A stretch of DNA of 64,000 nt from Euleptes europaea (lineage: Eukaryota > Chordata > Lepidosauria > Squamata > Sphaerodactylidae), in assembly GCF_029931775.1 (NCBI RefSeq), contig NW_026612051.1, positions 372,001-436,000 of the forward strand, given 5' to 3'. Of this stretch, positions 22,884 to 33,244 are shown one piece after another. Made by a program: the position numbers and the translations under genes. Below the pieces are notes generated by a model. It saw only the letters and a program-made list of their open reading frames with translations, did no database searches and was not told the origin of the DNA. How positions within the stretch are numbered: the stretch's first letter is position 1; each line of letters starts with the position of its first letter.

Positions 22884-23101
22884 TAGGATTGCCAAATCCA
22901 GGTTGGGAAATTCCTTGTGATTTGGGGGTGGAGCCTGGGGAGGCTGGGGTTCAGGGAGGGGAGGGACCTCAGTGAGGTTTCATGCCGTAGAGTCCTCCCA
23001 ACAAAGCAGCTGTTTTCTCCAGGGGAGGTGATCTATGTTGTCTGGAGATCAGTTGTAATTCCGGGAGATCTCCAGACCCCACCTGGAGGCTGGCAACGCT
23101 A
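22884..23101. mobile_element. hAT-type MITE
   Basis: Begins taggattgcca and ends ctggcaacgcta. Perfect 8-bp flanks cctggatt occur at 22876-22883 and 23102-23109. Same family as the copy at 18120, with a longer body. Confidence 0.85.
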
Positions 23102-23109
23102 CCTGGATT

Positions 23110-24218
23110 GGATTGACCAGTTTCATTACTTTTCCCTTTTCTAAGATACCTCCAAGGGCTTGACCATTACTAACTTAAACCTGCCACCTTGGATAGGGCT
23201 TTACTAGTCTTGTTTGACCAGGCATATTTACTTCTAAGCTTCCATTCCCTTTCACAGTATGGAGCTGGCAAAAAAGGAGCTTCTCAAAGTCAATTTAGTA
23301 GAAGTCCCTTCCCCCCACCCCCCAAAAAAATTCCTGCTTGGCCCTGAAGTGACCAGCTGTTCCCAGACTGCACAATTGGGAGGGAGGGGTATCCCCTCAA
23401 AGAAGGTTGGCTTTATGTAGCCTGCAGATGCACCCGGTGAATGGCAGGCCAATTAAACTGCTGAGTTGCCCCAGCAATGAGCTATGACTTTATTTTTAAC
23501 ATTGAGGAGTTATCAGACAACGGCTTTCTTCTCTCAAAGTGGGAACCGGCCCATTTGGGAGTAGATTCCATGACAGCTTGTGGGATTTACCAAGTAAATT
23601 CTGTTTTATTTAGCCCTTCTTGCAATCTTGCAATCTATTATAACTATTGACTGTTGTATGATAACAATTCACTTCAACATGGATGTATTTCTAAAGAAAT
23701 TTTAGCTTCAGAGAATGCTGTGACTCGTGAAATAGGAAGGCCAGATGCCAGGCCAGATGCCAGTCTCCAACCACTAGCGCTGCAGCGCCAGGCCCGAACA
23801 CAGGCGGAGCCTGCCGCCAGCATCAGGACGCCGGCAAAGGCCGCAGCAGCGACTCAGGAAGCATTCCCAGGCCGCTGCGTTGCCTCCTAAGCCCAGTGCA
23901 GCCATTCCAGTCAGGAATGTGCTGTTAATCTACTTGGCTGAGGACCAAAAATGAAATAAAGATGCTTGGAACCAAACAACGAGATCAGATCCAAAGATTC
24001 CACTTATGGAAGGAGTCATACTCTCACAAAAGGAATCCTTCTATGAATACACAAAGACCCAATCCATTATTAACATCATATTAAGTATTTACATTGTATT
24101 AACAAAGGGAATGAACTAATGCAGGTAGTTATGAATAGAAATACAGTAGAATTTCCTTCTGGATCTAAAAATACAGTAATTCACTTTACATTAAAAATCC
24201 TCAGAAATACCAGCTTAC
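23110..24218. other. Gene-free interval with a GC-rich patch
   Basis: Non-coding sequence. A patch at about 23740-23910 is strikingly GC/CpG-rich (cagtctccaaccactagcgc, cggagcctgccgccagcatc) and is followed by an aataaag signal near 23953. It may be the end of an unclassified repeat. No protein resemblance was found in the ~78-codon frame there. Confidence 0.35.
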
Positions 24219-26639
24219 CTCCTGGGATGCTTGTCCTTCATTTGCAATGTTTAAATCTTCTGGAAGGTATTTGAAACCCGGTTCTACAGAAACTTGCTGA
24301 GGCGTGAGAGTATTTGTACAACTTCCAATAGGGAAAAAAATTTGGCTTTTCCTAGAGTCAGCAGTGAGAGAAACTTCTTGGCAATAGGAGTGAAGAAAGG
24401 CTCGGACTCCATCAATCCCCACAAATTGTGAGACAGGAACACCGCTAAAATTTACACTTCCAGAATCACACAGCTGTGAAGTTCTCCATCTGTGAAGTCT
24501 GAGTGCCAGCAACACAAACAGGAAGGCGAAAAACAAGCAGGAGACAAAAGCCACAGCGACCACCAGGTAGAAGGTGAGGTCCGACTGGGGGTCTGCAGGA
24601 GTGGAGATGCTGCTAATATCAGAGAGGCTTTCAGGGATGCTGTCGGCCAGCACCACAGTGACCGTGACGGAGGCAGAGAGAGGGGGCTGCCCGTTGTCCT
24701 TCACTAAAACCACCAGGCTTTGCTTGAGAGCATCCTTGTCTAGAAAGAAACGGCCAGTCCTGATCTCTCCAGTGTGGAGTCCTATGGTGAAAAGACCTGG
24801 TTCTGTGGCCTTCAGTAGCTGATAGGAGAGCCAGGCGTTCTGGCCAGAGTCTGTATCCACCGCCACCACCTTAGTGACCAGATATCCAGGCTCAGAAGAG
24901 CGAGGGGCTAGCTCTACTCCAGTGGAACCATCAGTGGGGATAGAAGGGTACAAGATTTCTGGAGTATTATCATTCTGATCCAGGATGAAGAGAGTCACTG
25001 AGACATTGGAGTTCAGTGGTGGGGAGCCTCCATCTTGGGCCTTAACCAGGAAATTCATTTGCTGGAACTGTTCATAATCAAAGGGACACAGAGCATAGAC
25101 AACACCTGTCTCAGTGTTGACTGAGAGAAATGAGGCAACTGAAACTGAAAGGTCATTCCCATCAAGAATGGAATAAGTCACTGTACAGTTAGTACCCCAA
25201 TCCAGGTCATTTGCTTCCAGCATCATCAAGGAGGCTCCAGTAGGGTTATTCTCTTGTAAATATGATGTATATAATCTTTCTTTGAAGATGGGTGCATTAT
25301 CATTTATATCTAGTATCTTTATTGGTAAGTAGGCAGTTGTAGAGAGTAGTGGTGTCCCGCTGTCTGTTGCTGTGATTGTCAAGTTATAATGCTCAACAAC
25401 CTCTCTGTCCAGATTGCCATCTGTCACCAAAGTGTAATAATTGTCTACAGACTTTTGCAGTTGAAATGGAAGGTTTGGAGGAATTGAACATGTGACCTTC
25501 CCATTTTCTCCGGAGTCTTTGTCCTTGACATGCAATAGAGCAATTACAGTCCCACTCTGTGAATTTTCTGATACTGAGGTGAAGAATGACGAAACTGTGA
25601 TTTCCGGAGCATTGTCATTTGAGTCCATAACTGTTACAAAAACCTTAGCAAGAGATGACAAACCTTCTGGGTCCTGAGCTTGGATATCTATTTCAAAATA
25701 TTCCAATTCTTCAAAGTCCAAATTCCCTTGAACTGATATTTCTCCTGTTTGTGAATTTAGTAGGAATATTTGAGAAATTTTCTCTGATTTTGATCTAAAT
25801 GTGTATGTTATTTCTGAATTAACTCCTTCATCAAGGTCTGTAGCTTTCACTGTAGTCAGAACAAAACCTAGTGGAACATTTTCCAATACAGTGACTTTAT
25901 AAATTGGTTGGGTGAAAACAGGGGCATTGTCATTTGCGTCCATAACAATAACGCAGATTTGCACACTTCCGGACCTGACTGGGTCTCCTCCATCAATGGC
26001 TGTTAGGACAAGATTATGAAAAGACTTTTCTTCCCTGTCCAAGGAATTCTCAAGTACCATTCCAGCATTTTTAACTCCACTTTCTCCGGCTTGTACATAC
26101 AATGAGAAATATTTATTATTACTTAATTCATATCTCTGGATAGAATTGATCCCCACATCTGGGTCCAGCGCATCTGCAAGGAGAAACCTTGATCCTTGTG
26201 CTGTGGTTTCTCTGATGCTAACTGTCAGTTGTTCCATTTGGAATCTTGGGGTATTATCATTAATATCTGCTATTTCAACTTCAATGGTATAAACTTTCAT
26301 TTTGTCTTGAACTAGAATCTCAAATTTTAGCAAGCATTTCAAAATCTGACCACAGACCATTTCTCTGTCGATTTTTTCAGAAGTGTATAAATGTCCATTT
26401 TCCATATTAAGAGCAAAATATTGAGTCTTACCTGTGGAAATGACATGGACTCTGTTGTTAGATAACTTATCCATATCCAGCGCCAGATCTTTTGCAACGT
26501 TTCCCACAAAAGAACCTCTTTCAGTTTCCTCAAGAATCACATAGCGAATTTGTCCACAGGCAGCTTCCCAGACGATCATCTTCATGATCCAAATAAGAAT
26601 GGTAGTTTTGTAGAACTGAGATCTGTGATTTTCTGCCAT
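24219..26639 (-). CDS. PCDHGA: Protocadherin gamma-A-type variable exon, complete
   Basis: 807 codons from ATG 26639 to a phase-0 donor (caggag/gtaagc, last exon base 24219). Signal peptide about 1-29 (core ILIWIMKMIVWEAACG, with an internal Lys). EC1 carries CGQILKC and KIDRE. Linkers are DINDNTPRF, DANDNAPVF, DSNDNAPEI, DINDNAPIF and DQNDNTPEI. The membrane span (LTFYLVVAVAFVSCLFFAF) is near residue 690, and the tail has SQFVGIDGVRAFLHSYC, QEVSLTADSRKSQIFF and CTNTLTPQQ. The ADSRKS string matches mammalian gamma-A closely. The last codon before the donor is Glu rather than Gln as in the other copies. Intron read-through would add VSWYF then stop. Confidence 0.97.
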
Positions 26640-26893
26640 CTCTGAATTGCTAATATGCTCATCTACTGACAGATTGTCTTTTCTCCTTAGATAAGTCCCT
26701 TTTCTAAAGCAGCAGCAGAGATGTTTTCACAGAGACCCAAACATTAATAAACCAGAATGTTATCTACCTTTCTAAAAATGACTGCCCATCCTCATGTGCA
26801 TCTTGGAAGCTCAAGTCGAACCATCTTTGTGTTCTTCTCTCCAGCTGCAGAGTTGTGAAGGCTAAATTTCTAGCAGTTTTTTTTCCTTCAAAA

Positions 26894-26932
26894 AATGGAT
26901 AAACAGCGCCGCCCAGAGTTGCATCCAATAAT
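26894..26932 (-). promoter_or_regulatory. CSE-like promoter element of the exon at 26639
   Basis: ggataaacagcgccgcccag then agttgcatcc, about 265 bp before the ATG. On the minus strand this reads ctctgggcggcgctgttta, the best CTCF-like version (ggcggcgctg) among the gamma-A promoters here. Confidence 0.8.
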
Positions 26933-28566
26933 TTCAGCTATGTAGATAAAACACTATCTTATTTTTCTCAGAAATAAATGTCCTTAATGAATACATATAG
27001 TCATGCCCTAATTTTAAAGTTACAACTATATGAGGTATAGTCACTCTATACCATTTTGGTTTATTAATCTTCTTCACTATATAATTCCCATTTCTCAAGT
27101 TGTAATCTTCTTTTCATTGTAAAATGAAGCAGTCTATACATTTATACTTTATTCTCTGTGTTTCTGTACCTGATTTCATTCCTGGAATATGCTTTTGTAA
27201 TTTTGCTACCATATACAAGAAAATACCGTACGGTTTTCCAGCCAATAGGAATTCTAATAAAACATTTGCTGAGACCTAAACAGTGATGCACTCTGCTCCA
27301 TGTGTGCTGAGGGGCTTTTCTGCTACCCCTTCCAGAAACAGTTCCCCCTGTACCCCCACCTAGAGTAGCACTTCATGGGGTATGAGGGGATGATGCGAGA
27401 AGGAAATCCCACCGGAAGTGTTGTAGTAATAGGTATATGATGCAAGCCATTATCTTCTGGCTCCTTCCATTTCATGAATTATTGCTGTTGGCAGTCTAAC
27501 CTGAAGCATTTCCCTTCTCCAATCCTCTGTCTTCACAAGCAATGTTTGGAGTGTGTTTTAATGAGGACTGGTAAACTGGGATTCATGCCCACCGCCCTGC
27601 TCATAACTAACCTCAGACATCTTGGGGGGGGGGTGTCCTAAGCAAATCTTCTAATGCCTGTACAGATGTGCTCTGGTAAGGGGAAGGCTCCTCCCTGTTC
27701 ACTGCTGAGGTGTTACTAACCACATGACAGGGAGGAGAGAGGGAGAACAAGGGCATTTGGGATAAATTGTAGGAGATGGTAGTCATGAAGCTCATACAAC
27801 CAGCAGAAGGATGGCCACATAGGAAGGACCTAAGGAAAATGATTGGACTCGGGGGCAGCCAATCAGCTTGAGGTGGACATCCCCAGTATTTGAGTCTGAA
27901 GATGAACAACCACAGCTATGCCTGTGCTTTTTTAAAGTTAGTCCCATGCAGGGCTTGAACCACTGACCCTATGCATGCTGAGTCTGTGTTCTTCCACAGC
28001 ACCAGGCCTGTCTCTGCAATCTTACTTGCCCTGGTATAAATGTCTGGTAATGACAGGACCAATGGAGGATTCCAAATGTCACATGATGGCTCTCTTTCTT
28101 GTGTGCCTAGGTGGTTGTCTACTTAATGTTCCAGTGCATGATGGTTCTAGTCCTGCCTCCTGCATTTATTTTGCTACTGACCAACTTGTGTAAATGAGAT
28201 TTTTGCTTTAGTCTCAGCTTCCTCCTTGGTGGAATTCAACCCTCCCTGCTGTTTCCCACAATGGTGCTTTTCTCTAGAGAGTTATGGGAGTGACAACAGG
28301 AACGCCTTCTATAAATGTTCTGTTGTATGTTCTCTTTTTGCTGTCCTAGTGATTTGGTATGGGCTGTGGAAAATCATGCCTCTCTCAGCAAATGCACCAC
28401 TAAGAGGAGGTACTGGATCATGAAAAACTGGCATGTGGGTTCATAAATGGAGAAGTAGTCCTTTAGATATGCAAGACTCAGGCTATTGAGAGCTTTAAAG
28501 GTAAGCCCCAGCACCTTGAGTTGAACCCAGAATCATACTGGGTAGCCAATGCACTAACTATCACAC
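26933..28566. other. Gene-free interval
   Basis: Non-coding DNA between the promoter at 26.9 kb and the exon-fragment complex at 28.6 kb. A few moderately GC-rich stretches occur (27600-27930), but no gene or named repeat is supported. Confidence 0.4.
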
Positions 28567-28628
28567 AGCCATTTAATACAGGTGTTAAAGAAAACTGATG
28601 AAAGAACAGAACCATGGAGGATACCAAA
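28567..28628. repeat. 62-bp direct repeat, left copy
   Basis: agccatttaatacaggtgtt ... aaccatggaggataccaaa. The same 62-bp sequence, with several differences, recurs at 28783-28844; together they bracket a protocadherin fragment. Confidence 0.8.
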
Positions 28629-28782
28629 GGGAGAAAGAATTAGGCTCTTCCAAGAGCAGGTGGTCAGTGAACCGTTATGGCAATGAGAATGAAGAAAAGC
28701 TCTTACTCCGTCGATGCCCACAAACTGCGAAACTGGAATGCTGAAATTCACACTTTGAAACTCACAGCTGAGGATCTCATCC
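28629..28782 (-). pseudogene. Protocadherin gamma-A cytoplasmic fragment between direct repeats
   Basis: The minus strand encodes NFSIPVSQFVGIDGVRAFL and HSHCHNGSLTTCSWKSLI. The nearest relative is the exon at 29612-32026, which uniquely has NGSLTTCSRKSQILF at this place. + strand stretches such as gagcaggtggtcagtgaacc are identical. Only about 150 bp of the exon is present, 1 kb downstream of its likely source and in the same orientation. Confidence 0.85.
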
Positions 28783-28844
28783 AGCCATTTAATACAAATG
28801 TTAAAGAGCACTGGTGAAAGAACAGAACCATGGAGGATACCAAA
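28783..28844. repeat. 62-bp direct repeat, right copy
   Basis: agccatttaatacaaatgtt ... aaccatggaggataccaaa. Partner of 28567-28628, with about eight differences, which points to an old duplication. Confidence 0.8.
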
Positions 28845-29611
28845 CATGTGTACATTAGACTAAAAATCCACCCAATCTATTTGATAGCAACCCCACTGAC
28901 TTTCACCTCCTTTTCAAGACAATTCAGTAATATTTGATGGTCTGAAGTATCAGATGTCACTAACAGATCTAAAATAATCAACTAAGAGGCTATCCATTTG
29001 TAATCAATCATCCACCAGAGGATCCAACACCATCTGGGTACCATAGGCAGGCCAGAAACCCAGCTGAGAGGGGTCAAGGACAGATGATTCATCCAGATAT
29101 CTTTCTGCCACCACCCATTTAATCACTTTACCCAAAACATCAGTCTCACAATTAAAGATCTCTAGCCACCACCTGCAGGTTGGCAACCCTAAATCCAGAC
29201 CAGCAATAACCCAACTGATATCTGTTCTGGAAATAATGTAAAAGAACCTCACAACATCAAAAAAAAAAACAAAAAAAAAAACCTTTACATCTACTTTAAC
29301 CTTATGCACAGTCCCCATGCCTTGTGTAGGTACAAATGAGCAAAAATATGGTATTGAGAAAACAGAGAAAGCATACATTTTCTCTATGGAGTGAGTGTAG
29401 AGTGGGGCTGTCTGGTGACATGATACTGTAGATGCATGGCTGAGACAAAATAAACTTGCAAATCCTACCAAAAATCCATTATTCAGAACCAATTTAAGCC
29501 CTTTCACAGCTCAAACCTCAAGGACGAATTTACTCTACAACCCTTAACAAATTCAACTTTATGTTCTTTGCATAAATGTCTTCAGACTTAACCATAGAGT
29601 GTGAAACTCAC
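28845..29611 (-). other. Intron downstream of the exon at 32026
   Basis: Non-coding. Contains a 38-bp scrap of the hAT MITE (ccaccacctgcaggttggca, 29156-29193) and an A-rich run near 29260-29281. No gene. Confidence 0.5.
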
Positions 29612-32026
29612 CTGTTCAGAGTTCTGTGGTTCTTTAGCACTGCTCGAATCTTCCAGAGTTAATAAAGGACCTGATTTGTCAGACGCTTGCGGGGGTTCAA
29701 GAGTACTTGTACAACTTCCAATGGGGAAAAGAATTTGGCTCTTCCGGGAGCAGGTGGTCAGTGAACCGTTACTGCAATAAGAATGAAGGAAAGCTCTTAC
29801 TCCATCGATGCCCACAAACTGTGAAACTGGAACTCCGCTGAAATTCATACTTTGAGAGTCACACAGTTGAGAAGTTCTCCACCTGTGCAACCTGATGGCC
29901 AGCAACACAAGCAGGAAGGCGAAAAACAAGCAGGAGACAAAAGCCACAGCAACCACCAGGTAGAAGGTGAGGTCCGACTGGGGGTCTACAGGAACTGAGA
30001 TGCTGCTCAAGTCAGTCAGTACATCAGGGATGCTGTCAGCCAGCACCACAGTGACTATAACTGAGGCAGAGAGAGATGGCTGCCCATTGTCCTTCACTAA
30101 AACAATCAGGTTTTGCTTGAGAGAATCCTTATCAAGAAAGAAACGGGCTGTCCGGATCTCTCCAGTGTGGAGTCCTATGGTGAAGAGCCCTGGCTCTGTG
30201 GCCTTGAGTAACTGATAGGAGAGCCAGGCGTTCTGACCAGAGTCTGCATCCACCGCCACCACCTTAGTGACCAGGTATCCAGGTTCAGAAGAGCGGGAGG
30301 CCAGCTCTACTCCAGTGGATCCCACACTGGGCAGGGAGGGATACAAGATTTGGGGAGCATTGTCATTCTGATCTAAAATTAAGAGAGTCACTGAGACATT
30401 GGAGCTGAGTGGTGGGGATCCTCCATCTTGTGCCCTGACCTGGAAGTTAATTTCTCTGAAATCTTCATAATCAAAAGAGCTCAAGGCATAGACAGCCCCG
30501 GACTCAGAGTTAATAGAAAGATAAGATGAAAGCAGGACATCTCCAATGTTTGTTTCAATGATGGAATACATTATTCTGCCATTTTCTCCAAAATCTGGGT
30601 CATTTGCCTTTAAAATCAAAATCAAAGCACCTCTTTGGTTATTCTCTGCAATCTGAAAAATGAAATTTGTAGTCGTAAAGATGGGTGGGTTGTCATTTTC
30701 ATCCAAAATTTCTAATGGGAAGTATGCTGTTGTTGAGAGAGATGGGGTCCCTTGGTCCGTTACTGTGATTGTGATATTGTATTCTGAAACTTTCTCCCTG
30801 TCCAGGCCTCGATCTGTCTCCAGACTATAATAATTATCAAAGGATTTCCTCAACAGAAATGGAAGGGTTGCTGGTATGGAGCATGTGACCTCTCCATTTC
30901 TCCCATCATCTCTGTCATTTATATTTATCAGGGCTACGGCGCTTCCGGGAGGAGAACCTTCTAGAACCTTGCTGAAAAGTGCGGTAATTGTGATCTCTGG
31001 AGCATTATCGTTTGCATCCAAGATTCTTATTACCACTTTGGCACGAGTAGACAATCCAGCCCCGTCTTGGGCTTGTACTTCCATTTCATGTAATTTAGAA
31101 TCTTCAAAGTCCAAATTCCCAATGACTGATATTTGTCCGGTAGAAGAATCCAAGTGGAATATTTTGGAAGCTTTGTCTGAAATTTTTCTAAATAAATACT
31201 TTATCTTTGAATTTATTCCCTCGTCAACATCAGTGGCATTCAAAGTTAAAATGCGGGACCCTTTTAGGATATTTTCCACAACACTCACTTCGTACAGAGA
31301 CTTACTAAAAACAGGAGCATTGTCGTTTACATCTGTAACAGAAACATGGATTTGAACAGTACCTGACCTGATGGGATCTCCTTTGTCAGCCGCAGTGAGG
31401 ATCAGCTGATGCAATTTCTGTTCTTCTCGATCTAATAACGTTTCAAGGACCAGCTCTGCATATTTGACTCCATCAACTCCAGTTTGTACATCCAAAGAGA
31501 AGTGCTTGTTACTACTGAGATAGTAGCTCTGGAGAGAATTAGACCCTAGATCTGGATCCTGAGCTTCTGGTAAAAGAAACCTTGAGCCGGGGCCTGTGCT
31601 TTCAGCAATTTTAAACTCCAGTTCTTCTACAGGGAAACTGGGTGAATTGTCATTAATATCGGCTATTTCAACTTCAGCGGTGAAAAACTTCATCTTGCTC
31701 TTGACAAGAATCTCAAAATTTAACAGACATTTCTCCATCTGGTGGCAAATCTGTTCCCTATCAATTACTTCATTGACAAACAAATGGCCATTTCGTAAAT
31801 CAAGGTCAAAATATTGATTCATACCTCTGGAAATTATCTGGACTTCGCTGCTTGACAGCTCCTTTATATTCAGTGCGAGATCCTTTGCAATATCTCCAAC
31901 AAAAGAGCCTTTCTCCATTTCTTCAGGAATCAGATAGTGAATCTGCCCATAAGATGCTTCCCAGACAGTGACCAGGATTAAGCAAAGTAGAATTCTCTTT
32001 GGATGGCACAGTCTCCTTCCAGCCAT
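29612..32026 (-). CDS. PCDHGA: Protocadherin gamma-A-type variable exon, complete
   Basis: 805 codons from ATG 32026 to a phase-0 donor (gaacag/gtgagt, last exon base 29612). The frame is open upstream to 32203, but ATG 32026 is chosen. It gives a standard signal peptide (about 1-27, ILLCLILVTVWEASYG) and places the CSE about 180 bp upstream. EC1 has CHQMEKC and VIDRE. Linkers are DINDNSPSF, DVNDNAPVF, DANDNAPEI, DENDNPPIF and DQNDNAPQI. Membrane span LTFYLVVAVAFVSCLFFAF. The tail has SQFVGIDGVRAFLHSYC but then SNGSLTTCSRKSQ in place of HEVSLTSGSRKSQ, a difference shared with the fragment at 28.7 kb. Read-through would add VSFTLYG then stop. Confidence 0.96.
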
Positions 32027-32193
32027 TTCCAGATAGTTGCTGTTAGACTGCAGTATGGGGTGTCTTTTTCTGTAAAAATTTGCCAAATTGTTCTGTTTGC
32101 AGATCCAGACACAGTGAATGTGAGTCTGAGCTGTGTTTGTTCTCTCTTGAATGAGAGAAGAGCAGAGCTGACTAGAATTCATAGTTCTCTTTC

Positions 32194-32232
32194 TTATGAG
32201 CAAACAGCGACACTCAGAGTTTCAACCAAGAA
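32194..32232 (-). promoter_or_regulatory. CSE-like promoter element of the exon at 32026
   Basis: tgagcaaacagcgacactca then gagtttcaacc, about 180 bp before the chosen ATG. Same core as the other gamma-A promoters. It overlaps the end of an upstream open frame, which argues that frame is not translated. Confidence 0.78.
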
Positions 32233-32560
32233 TTGCACTTTTCCTCCAGTGTTTTTCATTAAAACATGTACTTCAAGCGAAGATATTCATTTATAAAATA
32301 TCTATCTTTATACTGAAACTCTGATAAATACTATCTTGTTATGTGTTCTAACTTACTATGAAATGTTAAGATCACATTATGGAAGAACAAAATAATATTT
32401 TATTAAAATGTTTGACAATAAATGTTTAATAGAATGTACAAGGATATTTTTTTTCTAATCCCAACCATATTAAAAAAAATCATTGTTTTGGGGCAACCCT
32501 TTAACTTTTAAATAAAAGCTACAAAGCACTAGTTTATTAATTATTTTAAAAATTAAACCA
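32233..32560. other. AT-rich interval
   Basis: Non-coding AT-rich DNA between the promoter at 32.2 kb and a CR1 copy. Nothing recognised. Confidence 0.4.
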
Positions 32561-32561
32561 G

Positions 32562-33165
32562 TCATAGAATCATAGAGTTGGAAGGGACCGCCAAGGTCAT
32601 CAAGTCCAACCCCCTGCACAATGCAGGAAATTCACAACTACCTCCCCCCACCACCCCTAGTGACCAGAAGATGGCCAAGATGCCCTCCCTCTCATCATCT
32701 ACCTAAGGTCACAGAATCAGCATTGCTGACAGATGGCCATCTAAAATCTTAAAAACCTCCATGGAAGGAGAGCTTACCACCTCCTGGGGAAGCCTGTTCC
32801 TCTGAGGAACCGCTCTAACTGCTAGAAAATTCTTCCTAATGTCTAGACAGAAACTCTTTTGATTTAATTTCAACCTGTTGGTTCTGGTCCGGCCTTCTTG
32901 GGCAACAGAAAACAACTCAGCACCATCCTCTATATGACAGCCCCTCAAATACTTGAACACGGTTATCATATCCCCTCTCTGTCTTCTCCTTTTCAGGCTA
33001 AACATACCCAGCTCGTTCAACCTTTCCTCATAGGACTTGGTCTCCAGACCCCTCACCATCTTTGTTGCCCTCCTCTGGACACGTTCCAGCTTGTCTACAT
33101 CTTTCTTAAATTGTGGTGCCCAAAACTGAACACAGTACTATAGGTGAGGCCTAACCAGAGCAGAG
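32562..33165 (-). mobile_element. CR1 LINE 3' portion
   Basis: The + strand begins catagaatcatagagttgga. The minus strand encodes MVRGLETKSYEERLNELG and FKYLRGCHIEDG, the CR1 ORF2 C-terminus, then the 3' UTR. 5'-truncated; immediately followed by an L2/CR1-clade LINE in the opposite orientation. Confidence 0.85.
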
Positions 33166-33244
33166 TAAAGCCAAAAGGCTGCCTATCCATCCAAATAGGG
33201 TCCCCAATATATTGTTGCAAGTATGTATGCTGAGAAGCTGTGAT

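Noticed and set aside
32027-32203. Extended N-terminus of the exon at 32026
   Set aside because: The longer frame begins at a non-ATG codon and runs to the edge of the CSE. The internal ATG at 32026 gives a normal signal peptide and the same length as the paralogues.
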